Source: an uncultured Arachnia sp.
GTDB lineage: Bacteria; Actinomycetota; Actinomycetes; Propionibacteriales; Propionibacteriaceae
NCBI GenBank assembly: GCA_947493995.1
Contig: CANLTJ010000005.1
Span: 62,001-126,000, forward strand
Direction of reading: 5' to 3'
DNA: 64,000 bases
The notes under the pieces are model-generated. The model had not been told where the DNA came from and ran no database searches. It worked only from the letters and a program-made list of their open reading frames with translations. A program made the position numbers and the translations under genes. Positions 54,241 to 62,796 of the stretch are shown one piece after another. Position 1 is the stretch's first letter. Every line of letters begins with the position of its first letter.

Positions 54241-54920
54241 TCCCGCGAGATCACGTCGCTGCTGACGATGATGACGAACTCGTGGTCGTCGGTCAGCACG
54301 TTGAGATAGCCGGAGTCCACGCTCATGACGTGGCCGTTGATGGTGCCGTCGGTGGTCTCAATCACCTCGTGAGGAACCCAGGGAGTCTGCAGGAACGCGG
54401 CCACCACAAGCACAGCAGCAGCCGCCACGCCGAGGGAGCGCAGGATGACGGCCGCGAAGAACTTCCTCACTCTGTTCTCCTCCGGTAGTCGACGGATCAT
54501 CACGAAGGAGGCGAAGACAAGTGTGGCCGCCACCGGGAGCCACCAGCTTCCGAAGCTGGCTGTCACGGTGATGAGGATCACAAGGCTGACCACGGCCGCC
54601 AGCAGCATCACGAGACGACGATCCGTCGCACCCCAGATCAGTGCAGCAATGAGGATCGGCTGGACGAAGATCAACAGGACGGCCACGAGGACGTGTCCGG
54701 CCATGAGGGATCCGAACAGGATCGAGAGCCCATCATTGAGGCTCATCGTCGTGCTGACGAGGAAGGCCGTTTCCCAGCTGTACCCCGAGACGGCGAAGAT
54801 TCTCAGGATGAGGAACGAGAAGACCCACACTGTTGAACCCACGGCCATCCCCGAGGCACGGTGATTCCTGTCGCCGTCGGTCGAACTCTGCGCGGAGCCT
54901 GCATCATGCTGGGTGCTCAT
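54237..54920 (-). CDS. five-helix membrane protein of unknown family
   Basis: A 227-residue protein. A polar N-terminus of about 25 residues is followed by five or so hydrophobic helices (28-190) and a 35-residue extracytoplasmic tail (VIETTDGTINGHVMSVDSGYLNVLTDDHEFVIIVSS). The tail looks like a small beta domain. I do not recognise the family. TATAAG lies 8 nt before the ATG; no ribosome site, so perhaps leaderless. Coupled by GTGA to the glycosyltransferase, suggesting a shared role at the membrane. Confidence 0.72.
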   Translation of the reverse strand: MSTQHDAGSAQSSTDGDRNHRASGMAVGSTVWVFSFLILRIFAVSGYSWETAFLVSTTMSLNDGLSILFGSLMAGHVLVAVLLIFVQPILIAALIWGATDRRLVMLLAAVVSLVILITVTASFGSWWLPVAATLVFASFVMIRRLPEENRVRKFFAAVILRSLGVAAAAVLVVAAFLQTPWVPHEVIETTDGTINGHVMSVDSGYLNVLTDDHEFVIIVSSDVISRE

Positions 54921-55028
54921 GGATGCAACTTATAGGGCGCAACTCCGCAAGCTGTTCGTATTGGGGTGAGAGCGCGCGCGGGCCCACACTCATTGAGCAA
55001 GTTGTCTTTATGCAGGGCGTTGAGGTGC

Positions 55029-55078
55029 GGGTTGTGGCCGATCGTGGTTGGTAGACCGACCACGATCAGCCACAACCC
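55029..55078. repeat. long near-perfect hairpin, 24-bp arms with 2-nt loop
   Basis: Left arm 55029-55052 and right arm 55055-55078 pair at 22 of 24 positions around AG. It lies 14 bases past the stop of the YdeI-like gene and 108 bases before the membrane-protein gene start. Probably its terminator, although it is longer than usual and lacks a T-tract. Confidence 0.7.
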
Positions 55079-55091
55079 ACCGGAAACTGGC

Positions 55092-55358
55092 CTACTTGCC
55101 GTTCTTCTCGCGGTGGCTGCACCCGGGCCAGCAGCAGGGTCGTCGTTTCCCATCTGCCAAGTTCTCCTGCGCCTGCTTGATGCGCTTCTGCCTCGTCGCG
55201 TCGCGCTTGGCGTCCTCGACCCAGCAGATCCACTCGTTGCGGGCCAGCGGTGTGATGTCCTGCCACGCTTCCAGAACGCTGGCATCCGCGACCAACGCCT
55301 CCCACAAGTCGGCCGCCGCGGTGTGCACCGTGCCCGATGGAACGTGGTCGTGAGCCAT
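55092..55358 (-). CDS. YdeI/OmpD-associated family small protein
   Basis: An 88-residue protein with the family core ARNEWICWVEDAKRDATRQKRI followed by GKRRPCCWPGCSHRE, as in many actinobacterial members. Function is unknown; YdeI relatives have been linked to bacteriocin or polymyxin resistance. TACGAT is 5 nt before the ATG. Small but clearly conserved in pattern. Confidence 0.75.
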   Translation of the reverse strand: MAHDHVPSGTVHTAAADLWEALVADASVLEAWQDITPLARNEWICWVEDAKRDATRQKRIKQAQENLADGKRRPCCWPGCSHREKNGK

Positions 55359-55465
55359 GGTGAATCGTAACTCGGCCTGCGGTCGATCTGTCCCCGAGCA
55401 TGGAATATTGGGCTACTCGTGGTCACTGGAACCGCGAAGGCCCCGATTCTCCAGCGTGTGGGACA

Positions 55466-55840
55466 TCAACTCAGGGCGGCCCTCGCTGGATGGGACTTGG
55501 GCAGTGACTCGCAGATCAGCAGCCAGGACTCGTCGATGAGTTGCCGCACCTCCACCGGGAATCCACCCACGGCGAGGTCAACCGTGATCCAGTGTCGCTT
55601 GTTCATGTGGTACCCGGGACGCACGAAGTCATGTTCTTGACACAACGCCAGAACATCTTCCGGAAACGCTTTCAAGATGACCCACTGATCCTCGTCAAGG
55701 CTGACGAGCGCGAAGATCTTCCCGCCCACCCGGTACACGTCGACTTCAGGACCAAACGGATTGTCACAGGTGGCGAACGGCTTTTCGGCACACCATTGGC
55801 CCACCTGATACATGGGGCTGGCGTCCGAGTCGAAGCTCAT
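55466..55840 (-). CDS. MmcQ/YjbR-family protein
   Basis: A 124-residue protein. CDNPFGPEVDVYRVGGKIFALV, FVRPGYHMNKRHWITVDL and the late IDESWLLICESLPK match the MmcQ/YjbR (CyaY-like fold) family, a double-wing DNA-binding type of unknown role. I chose the ATG at 55840, because TACTCT lies 7 nt upstream and the preceding frame is not conserved in character. Confidence 0.85.
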   Translation of the reverse strand: MSFDSDASPMYQVGQWCAEKPFATCDNPFGPEVDVYRVGGKIFALVSLDEDQWVILKAFPEDVLALCQEHDFVRPGYHMNKRHWITVDLAVGGFPVEVRQLIDESWLLICESLPKSHPARAALS

Positions 55841-56041
55841 AGTGCTGAGAGTAATGCTCACTCCGGTTGAAGGATTGCGGCTGCTTGAGAATATCCACGC
55901 AACCCGGCTCTGAACGTTGATCTGCGACGCGTGACCATGCTTCCCAGACGCTCTTGTAGCCCTCGCAGTCAAACGAGGGCAACCCGTCCACCCCGCGTGC
56001 AATGATGGTTGCGGGACGTGTCAGCGAGCCAGGAGGCAACC

Positions 56042-56551
56042 GTGTCCGAAGATGACTTGCGGGTTGGCGACGCCGAGCGGGACAAGACCGCCTCCCAGCT
56101 CTCGGAACACTTCGCCGCAGGCCGCCTCGACCATGACGAGTTCGCCGAGCGGAGCGATCGGGCGCTGCGTGCCCGCACCCGCCGGGACCTCGACGTTCTG
56201 CTGAGCGATCTTCCTGCTCTCCCCATCACGCCGCAGCCGAGCTCGTCGGCGCCCGCCCCCGCCGTCGTCAGTCCCGAACAGCTGTCGGAACGGGCCGAGT
56301 GGCGTCGGTCAACGCTGTCCACCTGGGCGGTATTCGCAGTGTTCTTCGTCGTTCTGTGGGCGGCTACGGGAGGCGGCTACTTCTGGCCGGTGTTTCCCAT
56401 CCTGGGGTGGGGAATCGGCGTCGCAGTGAGCGGGATCCAGGCCTACAGTCGGCCGACCGACGTCCCTCATGGCCAAGGTTCCAACACAATGCTCCCGCCC
56501 GCTGGCAACGATTCGGGCGAGGCATCCTCAGGGAACCGAAACCACTCCTGA
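56042..56551 (+). CDS. DUF1707 / 2TM-domain membrane protein
   Basis: A 169-residue protein. The DUF1707 motif is LRVGDAERDKTASQLSEHFAAGRLDHDEFAERSDRAL-like at residues 5-55, a SHOCT-type oligomerisation helix. After a Pro/Ser linker come two helices (95-140) of the 2TM domain. Such proteins are frequent in Actinomycetota, often next to sigma factors; role unknown. The GTG at 56042 is fixed by AGGAGG 5 nt upstream. Confidence 0.82.
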   Translation: MSEDDLRVGDAERDKTASQLSEHFAAGRLDHDEFAERSDRALRARTRRDLDVLLSDLPALPITPQPSSSAPAPAVVSPEQLSERAEWRRSTLSTWAVFAVFFVVLWAATGGGYFWPVFPILGWGIGVAVSGIQAYSRPTDVPHGQGSNTMLPPAGNDSGEASSGNRNHS

Positions 56552-56865
56552 CAGGCATTCTCCAGACTCGGGATCGTGCCCAGAACACCTACGACTCCTG
56601 CGTATTGCGAGTGTGGCACAGGAGCACCGCAAGGCAATTCCGCAGCGGGCTCCCCCACTATTCCGTTCACGGACGCGACGCCATCCTCGTCGCCGCCGTC
56701 CGAGGACCTGTGGCGGCGGCACAGTCAAGTTGAGGGGCGTCTCCCCGTCATCCAATGTGCACGGATGAGATTCACCGGCGCAGATTCGCAAATGTGCCGG
56801 TACTGTGATCGTCGTCCCAGCCGAAAGGGTGAGGCTACAAGAGTCATTCGAGGAGACCGAACCTG
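56552..56865. other. intergenic region before the BCCT transporter
   Basis: A 314-base gap. Overlapping frames on both strands look random and lack ribosome sites. The BCCT ribosome site (GAGGAGACC) is at its end. No hairpin with a T-tract or known riboswitch was recognised. Confidence 0.5.
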
Positions 56866-58896
56866 ATGAGCCCTTCCCGCGACAAGCTTCCCGAAGCCCT
56901 GGAGCGCCGACCCCGCGTCAAACGCGTCATCCAAGAGGTCACCGAACCCGGACTGGTGCATCCGGCCCTGATCCCCGGGATTGGGGTGGAACGCACCGGT
57001 CTCAAGTTCTCGACGAACTGGACGGTGTTCGCCATCGCCGGCTTGGCAGTCGTCTCCGTCATTGCCTGGGCGATCATCGCCCCTGACACCATCACGACGG
57101 TGGGCGACGCGTCGCTCGCCTGGGTGACGAACTACTTCGGCTGGCTGTTCGGAGTTCTCGCGATCGTCATCGCGCTCTTCATGCTGGTACTCGCCTATGG
57201 GCGCACGGGCGGTGTACGACTCGGAGCCGACGACGAAGCTCCGGAATTCACCACGACGTCGTGGATCGCCATGCTGTTCTCAGCCGGCATGGGCATCGGC
57301 TTGTTGTTCTACGGGCCCTATGAGCCGCTGACGTACTTCATGAACCCTCCCCACGGTATCGACGCCGCAGCCGGAAGCGCCGATGCGATGCTCGCATCCA
57401 TGGCTCAGGTGATGCTGCACTGGGGGCCGATCGCGTGGGCCTTCTACGCGCTCGTCGGTGGTGCCATCGCCTACAGCGCCTACCGACGAGGCCGCGCGCC
57501 GTTGATCTCGGCGATCTTCGAACCCGTCTTCGGCTCGAAGGCATCAGGTCCGCTCGGCGCCATCATCGATATCTTCGCCATCATCGTGACCTTGTTCGGC
57601 ACGGCGATCTCCCTGGGGATCGGCATCAAGCAGATCGGACAGGGAGCTGAACTGACATTCGGCACCGGCCCCCTGGGCAACGGTTTCCTCGTCGCTGGCA
57701 TGGCCATTCTGACGGGTCTGTTCATCATCTCCGCGGTCTCCGGAGTGAAGCGCGGCATCCGGGCTCTGTCCAACATCAACATGGTGCTGGCCGGGTTGCT
57801 CGCCATCTTCGTCTTCATCGTGGGCCCCACGGTTTACCTGTTGAACTTCGTTCCCGCGTCGCTCGTCGAGTTCTTCAGGGATCTCGGCACCATGCTGCTT
57901 CGAAACCCCAACCAGGGTCCGGAAGTGGCCGCGTTCATGTCTTCCTGGACGACCTATTACTGGGCCTGGTGGGTTTCCTGGACCCCCTTCGTCGGTCTGT
58001 TCATCGCCAAAATCTCGCGGGGGCGGACGCTGCGTGAGTTCGTCACGGTAATCATGGTGGTGCCCTCCGCCGTCTGCCTCCTCTGGTTCGGCATCTTCGG
58101 TGGCACCTCCATGTGGATGGAATCCAATGGGCTGGGTCTCAGCGAACTGGGATCGGGCGAAGAAGTGCTGTTCGAGCTGCTGCGGAACCTGCCCTTTGGA
58201 GCGATCACCACCTTCATCGCCATGATCTCCATCATCATCTTCTTCGTCACCTCCGCTGACTCCGCCTCCATCGTCATGGGGTCCATGAGTCAGCGAGGCA
58301 AACCGAACCCGACGCCGTGGGTGACCGTGTTGTGGGGTCTCCTCCTCGGACTGGTGGCCGCCTCACTGCTGTTGGCGGGCACGGAGGAGGGAAGCGACCC
58401 GCTCGCGGGACTGCAATCCATCATGGTGGTCTCCGCGCTGCCCTTCGCCTTCGTCGTCATCGGCATCATGATCGCGTGGGCGAAGGATCTCCGGACCGAC
58501 CCGTACATGCTGCGCGAGAAGTACGCTCGGGCCGCCATCGCCCAGGGTGTCCGGCTTGGCATCACCGATCACGGCGACGACTTCGTCTTCGGTTCCAGCC
58601 ACGTCGCCTCCGAGGACGGCGCTGGCGCGTGGCTCGACTCCGAGGACCCGTCCCTGTCCGCGTGGTACCTCGATGCGACGTCGATGCCGGTAGCCGCCCT
58701 GGATGCCGAGGACGTGCTCCGCACACTCGATCCCGGACAAATCCAGCCCCGGGGTCCGGAGCGCCACGATCTCCTCGCGTCGGGGGATACCGCGCTGCGC
58801 GGACGGTGGAAGCTGCGGTGGATTCCGGCCAGCGGTCCATCCAAGGCGGATGACCAGCAAGACCGTTCCGACGACGAGGTGGCACCCAAGGAGTAA
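56866..58896 (+). CDS. BCCT-family betaine/choline/carnitine transporter
   Basis: A 676-residue transporter with twelve helices. Signatures: GMGIGLLFYGPYEPL (glycine-betaine-binding aromatic stretch follows), the long WTTYYWAWWVSWTPFVGLF segment with ISRGRTLREF, and FFVTSADSAS. An N-terminal cytoplasmic stretch of ~45 residues and a C-terminal tail of ~130 acidic residues may sense osmolality. BCCT proteins import quaternary ammonium compounds with sodium or protons. GAGGAGACC precedes the ATG. Its 3' end faces the choline/carnitine acyltransferase gene 47 bases away, suggesting carnitine or choline as substrate. Confidence 0.92.
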   Translation: MSPSRDKLPEALERRPRVKRVIQEVTEPGLVHPALIPGIGVERTGLKFSTNWTVFAIAGLAVVSVIAWAIIAPDTITTVGDASLAWVTNYFGWLFGVLAIVIALFMLVLAYGRTGGVRLGADDEAPEFTTTSWIAMLFSAGMGIGLLFYGPYEPLTYFMNPPHGIDAAAGSADAMLASMAQVMLHWGPIAWAFYALVGGAIAYSAYRRGRAPLISAIFEPVFGSKASGPLGAIIDIFAIIVTLFGTAISLGIGIKQIGQGAELTFGTGPLGNGFLVAGMAILTGLFIISAVSGVKRGIRALSNINMVLAGLLAIFVFIVGPTVYLLNFVPASLVEFFRDLGTMLLRNPNQGPEVAAFMSSWTTYYWAWWVSWTPFVGLFIAKISRGRTLREFVTVIMVVPSAVCLLWFGIFGGTSMWMESNGLGLSELGSGEEVLFELLRNLPFGAITTFIAMISIIIFFVTSADSASIVMGSMSQRGKPNPTPWVTVLWGLLLGLVAASLLLAGTEEGSDPLAGLQSIMVVSALPFAFVVIGIMIAWAKDLRTDPYMLREKYARAAIAQGVRLGITDHGDDFVFGSSHVASEDGAGAWLDSEDPSLSAWYLDATSMPVAALDAEDVLRTLDPGQIQPRGPERHDLLASGDTALRGRWKLRWIPASGPSKADDQQDRSDDEVAPKE

Positions 58897-58943
58897 CCAC
58901 GAAAGCTTGAGTACTCGTCAAGTGGTTGACCGACCCGGCAACG

Positions 58944-60650
58944 TCAACTGTCGCGTGCCGCTTCCACCAGCTCCCGGAGTGAGGAGACTCCGGCGTCGAG
59001 AGCTGCAACAAACTCGTCGAGGTGCTCGACCTGATCGGCTCGATGAGTCATGCAGAACTCGTACATGCCGTCCGTGAGGGTGTAGTTGACGCCGATACCA
59101 CCGTCGCTGGTGGGGGCGAAAGTAAAACGAACGATCTGCTCGGCAGTGCCGACCGAGGAGGTGGACAGGAAGTCAGTGGTCAGCAGCCGGTAGGACTCGT
59201 CGACGAACAGATCCGGTTGTAGCTCCAACCGATCGGCCATGAGCCGTAGTCCCATCAGGTGACGATCGAATCCCTGTCCCGTCTTGCAGGCGATGACCTG
59301 TTCCTTGTGCGCTGAGAGAGCCGCGAACAGGAGATCAGGGGTGGCGCTCCCGTTGATCATCGCCTGCACGAGCTGGAGCGCAGCGGGGGTGACGGGGCGC
59401 AGGCATTCGGTGCGCCCGGCCTGGAACTCCCGCACGTCAACAGCCTCGTAGACGCTGCGCGGCCGACCATACGTCGACATCTGTGCGAACAGGAGAGTCA
59501 GCTGCTGGATGGCGTCGTGACTGACGGAGAACGGGAGGTCGGGCGGCACGGCGACCGGGAACTGATGGATTCGGACGCGATACTGCTCGGCCATCCGGCG
59601 GTAGGACGCCACGTCACGAGCTAGCGCAGCACGATGATCGCTCGTCATCGTCCATGTGAGGGGCTCGAGGTGAACGGCCCCCACGGAATCGTCCTCGTCC
59701 TCCCCAGACGGAACTCTTTGCACGGCTTTGATCATCGACCTCAGGGTGGCGCCGTCGACGACGCTGTGCTCACTGTGCACTCCCACGAAGTCGTCCACAA
59801 GGCTGATCTGGTAGGTGAACGGCTTGTACACCCATGCCTGCCCCGGTTCGAAGGTCACACGTTCTTGGTGCTCCTCTGCGCTTGCGGGGGTGTCCGTCAG
59901 ATTGACGAGGAACACCGTGTCGACGAGCCGGCGATGGACCTCCGCATTGTGCTGATCCTCCAGGAGCGCGTCGAGATACCTGGTGGCCTTCTCGCTGCCG
60001 AGATACGAGAGATGCGTGAAGGTGTCGTCCTCGGGCAGTCGCATTTCCTGCATCCGGTTCAGGGTCTCCACCAGTGTGCGCCTCGACGGCGGGTGACCAG
60101 CGTCGTCGCTGATGGGCACCATCAGCAGTCGGCCCTTCCACAGCACACCGATCTCGCGCCCAGCTGCGCCGGATCGTCCTTCCAGAAAGACGTCTTCCAC
60201 CGGCCGGGGGCGACGCAGCCCACCCGCCAGAATCTGCCACTGGGACATGTCCACCGGGTTCCCTCGAGGGTCCACCTCGGCCTCAAGCTCACCTCTGAGG
60301 TGGGACAGGTGCACACTGGCCACGCGATGGATCACCTCCGCCGCCCGATCCACGCCAACGCCACCAGCGACCAGTCGGATGCGGAACCCCACATTGCTGC
60401 TCAACGCCAGGGGGTATCGATCGGTGAGGTAAATCGACAGCCACGCCCGGGAGAGCCAACTGCGGCCAGCGGCATTCTCCTCATCGGCGAAGTGGAGCAA
60501 CGCGTCCTGGCATGCCGGCCCCTCTACGGTCGCGAACTTCTCCACCACAGATTCCGCCCGTTGCTGTTGGCTGTCGTCCAGGAGCGGGCTCAGGGCCATC
60601 AGGTAGCGATCGAGACTTTGCCGCAACGGCGGTACGGGCAGGTACTTCAT
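58944..60650 (-). CDS. choline/carnitine O-acyltransferase family enzyme
   Basis: A 568-residue protein with the family's N-terminal LPVPPLRQSLDRYL, catalytic EHSVVDG (residues 294-300, His295 with Asp299, matching H-x3-D), the YEAVDVREFQAGRTE region that binds the carboxylate or CoA, and a C-terminal VGVNYTLTDG equivalent. Eukaryotic members swap acyl groups between CoA and carnitine or choline. Bacterial members are uncommon. Length is near the usual ~600. GAGGAAGTCC lies upstream. The convergent BCCT gene makes carnitine or choline use plausible. The substrate and acyl length are unknown. Confidence 0.88.
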   Translation of the reverse strand: MKYLPVPPLRQSLDRYLMALSPLLDDSQQQRAESVVEKFATVEGPACQDALLHFADEENAAGRSWLSRAWLSIYLTDRYPLALSSNVGFRIRLVAGGVGVDRAAEVIHRVASVHLSHLRGELEAEVDPRGNPVDMSQWQILAGGLRRPRPVEDVFLEGRSGAAGREIGVLWKGRLLMVPISDDAGHPPSRRTLVETLNRMQEMRLPEDDTFTHLSYLGSEKATRYLDALLEDQHNAEVHRRLVDTVFLVNLTDTPASAEEHQERVTFEPGQAWVYKPFTYQISLVDDFVGVHSEHSVVDGATLRSMIKAVQRVPSGEDEDDSVGAVHLEPLTWTMTSDHRAALARDVASYRRMAEQYRVRIHQFPVAVPPDLPFSVSHDAIQQLTLLFAQMSTYGRPRSVYEAVDVREFQAGRTECLRPVTPAALQLVQAMINGSATPDLLFAALSAHKEQVIACKTGQGFDRHLMGLRLMADRLELQPDLFVDESYRLLTTDFLSTSSVGTAEQIVRFTFAPTSDGGIGVNYTLTDGMYEFCMTHRADQVEHLDEFVAALDAGVSSLRELVEAARDS

Positions 60651-60769
60651 CCGGGACTTCCTCTTCGATGGCGAGGTTGCGGCACCCAGGATCGTCCTCG
60701 GTGATCGTCCCTCGCATCATGCCGCACATCGACGCAGTGCGCTGGCGACGGCAGGTTTGGGCGGGCGTC

Positions 60770-61819
60770 TCACTCTTCCGAGCTCGACGGAGTGTCCGTG
60801 CGTGTGGTGAGGCGCTGTTGCGTGGGTGGGGCGGGGCGCGTCTGCGTCGATGTGGTGGGGCGCTCTTGGCTGGGGCCTGCCTGCGTGGGTGCGGCTGGAC
60901 CCGCCGACGCCGACGGTGCCGCCGAGGCGCGCCGCCGTCGCATCACAGCGCGAACCACGAAGAACACCACAGCGCCTGCCACCACCAGGGGGGTGGCCGC
61001 GATGAGGACCGTCAGCAACCCCGTCACGAGTGCGGCAGCGCCTCTGACGCCGTTGGTGATCGCTTCGACGAAACCCCACGACTCTCCACCGGGGCGCACG
61101 ACGGGGCGCGGCTCGGTGAGTTCGACGGTGATCGTCGCCATGGCCGCCTGCCTCTCCAGGTACGTGACCTGGGCGTCGAGGGATTCGATCTCGCCGCGCA
61201 CCCGCCCCAGCTCCTGCTCCACGGCCAGCATGTCCTCGACGTCGTCGGCTGCCTCGAAGAACTCCCTCAGCCGCACCTCCTGGGCACGCAAGTTCTCGAG
61301 TCGCGCTGAGAGATCCACGTGCTCCTGCGTGACGTCGCTGGCGGCCTCGGACTGGAACTTCACATCACCCAGACCCGCGACCGCTGCGACGAAGTCCTCG
61401 TACTGGTCGGTGGGAATGCGCACGGTAATCCAGGCCCGCAGCGCCGTGCCGTCGCCTTCGGGAACCCCGTTCTCGTTGTAACGGTAGAGAGGCTCGTCGC
61501 TGTCGGTGGCCACCTGAAGGTTCGAGACCGTTCCCGAGTAGGTGCCGGTGAGTTCCCGGATGTCCTCCATGGCCTCGGTGGTCTCCTCCACCTCCAGCCG
61601 GAGAGTCTTGGTGCGGATGATCAGCCGTTCCGAATCAGTCCCATCCTCGGCGCCATCCTCCTGCGGGAGACCCACTTCGGCATTGTCCTGGGCAGGGACC
61701 GGATCTCCGACCGACGGCAGGAGGGAGTCGCCCTCCGAGCTGCAGCTGGCCATCAATGCCACCATCACCAGCGCCGCGAGGAATGCAACGAACCTGCCGA
61801 ACCCACCAATGCGCTTCAT
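60770..61819 (-). CDS. DUF4349 lipoprotein with C-terminal membrane anchor
   Basis: A 349-residue protein. The signal is residues 1-26 with lipobox LMASC. A DUF4349 domain covers about 65-245 and includes a long coiled coil (VDLSARLENLRAQEVRLREFFEAADDVEDMLAVEQELGRVRGEIESL-like). A helix follows (270-300), with a Pro/Thr-rich cytoplasmic tail. The function of DUF4349 is unknown; similar topology occurs in cell-division or envelope-stress proteins. I chose the ATG at 61819 with GGTGG upstream, because the frame before it lacks a leader. Confidence 0.82.
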   Translation of the reverse strand: MKRIGGFGRFVAFLAALVMVALMASCSSEGDSLLPSVGDPVPAQDNAEVGLPQEDGAEDGTDSERLIIRTKTLRLEVEETTEAMEDIRELTGTYSGTVSNLQVATDSDEPLYRYNENGVPEGDGTALRAWITVRIPTDQYEDFVAAVAGLGDVKFQSEAASDVTQEHVDLSARLENLRAQEVRLREFFEAADDVEDMLAVEQELGRVRGEIESLDAQVTYLERQAAMATITVELTEPRPVVRPGGESWGFVEAITNGVRGAAALVTGLLTVLIAATPLVVAGAVVFFVVRAVMRRRRASAAPSASAGPAAPTQAGPSQERPTTSTQTRPAPPTQQRLTTRTDTPSSSEE

Positions 61820-62002
61820 CACGCAATGCCACCACAGATGCGACTCCGGGAACAGGCTGCAACGATCACGATTGGACAACAATCAGCGACGGCCGCAGCC
61901 GGAAGGCACTCATGCGGCAGTCGTCGGCTCCGGCAGTCGTCGGTGGGTGGGGTGCCAACAGCCGCGCGGGTCTGAACCGGGGTGAGCTCTACACTCGCGG
62001 GA

Positions 62003-62761
62003 ATGGACGACGTGCTGAATCACCCACTGATTGCCTCGCGATACTTCTTTCCCGGGGGACGGGCACCGGCATCCACGGTGACCGTGCCCGTTGTCGGCGC
62101 CGAGTTGGCCTGCGCTGTGCATCGGGTGGACCCTGAGGGGTTCACGGTGGTGCATTTCCACGGCAACGGTGAAGTGGTGGCGGACTGGCAGGGAGTCTGG
62201 GACCGGGTGATCAACGCGCTGGGGTGGGATCTGTTCCTGGCTGAGTACCGCGGCTACGGAGGATCCACCGGCGAACCTCGGCTGGGCCTGATGCTGGAGG
62301 ACGTCACGGCGGTCATCGAGGCGGCGGGCCCGCCTGAACGGATTGTGGTGATGGGGCGGTCAGTTGGCTCGTTCTTCGCGCTCGAGGCAGTCAGGCGATT
62401 CCCGTCGATCGCGGGCCTGATTCTGGAAAGCGCCATCGCCGATCCGCTCGAGCGCCTTCTGCTGCGGGTATCGCCTGACGAAGTGGGTGCAAGCACGGAT
62501 GAGTGGCGCAAGCTGGGTCAGCGCCTCGATCATCGGGCGAAGATCAGCGGGTACAGCGGTCCTTCGCTCGTGCTGCACACGCGATTCGACGGGCTGGTGG
62601 ATGTCAGCCATGCCGAACGGCTGGCGCGGTGGGCGGGCGGCCCCTCGACGTTGCGCATCTTCGAGTCCGGTAACCACAACTCAATCCTCCCGGAGAACTG
62701 GGACCTGTATGTCGCGGAGGTCACTGAATTTCTGGATCGAGTGAGGCGTACCAGTTCCTGA
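62003..62761 (+). CDS. alpha/beta hydrolase (BEM46-like serine hydrolase)
   Basis: A 252-residue hydrolase. HFHGNGEVVADW holds the oxyanion region, GRSVGS the nucleophile Ser, HTRFDGLVD the Asp, and SGNHNS the His. It resembles the BEM46/YqkD type of monomeric esterases. ATG 62003 lies 7 nt after TACACT, fitting a leaderless mRNA; the 7-residue extension from 61982 overlaps that -10. Substrate unknown. Confidence 0.88.
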   Translation: MDDVLNHPLIASRYFFPGGRAPASTVTVPVVGAELACAVHRVDPEGFTVVHFHGNGEVVADWQGVWDRVINALGWDLFLAEYRGYGGSTGEPRLGLMLEDVTAVIEAAGPPERIVVMGRSVGSFFALEAVRRFPSIAGLILESAIADPLERLLLRVSPDEVGASTDEWRKLGQRLDHRAKISGYSGPSLVLHTRFDGLVDVSHAERLARWAGGPSTLRIFESGNHNSILPENWDLYVAEVTEFLDRVRRTSS

Positions 62762-62796
62762 GTGCGAGGCGTGGCCGCAGGTGTCCACCTACGCTG

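Noticed and set aside
54917..55426. Minus-strand 169-residue frame spanning the long hairpin and the YdeI-like gene
   Set aside because: Different frame from the conserved 88-residue protein; the sequence is Arg/Ser/Pro-rich and random-looking.
59634..60704. Plus-strand 356-residue frame across the carnitine acyltransferase gene
   Set aside because: Shadow frame; the minus strand carries the catalytic EHSVVDG and other family motifs.
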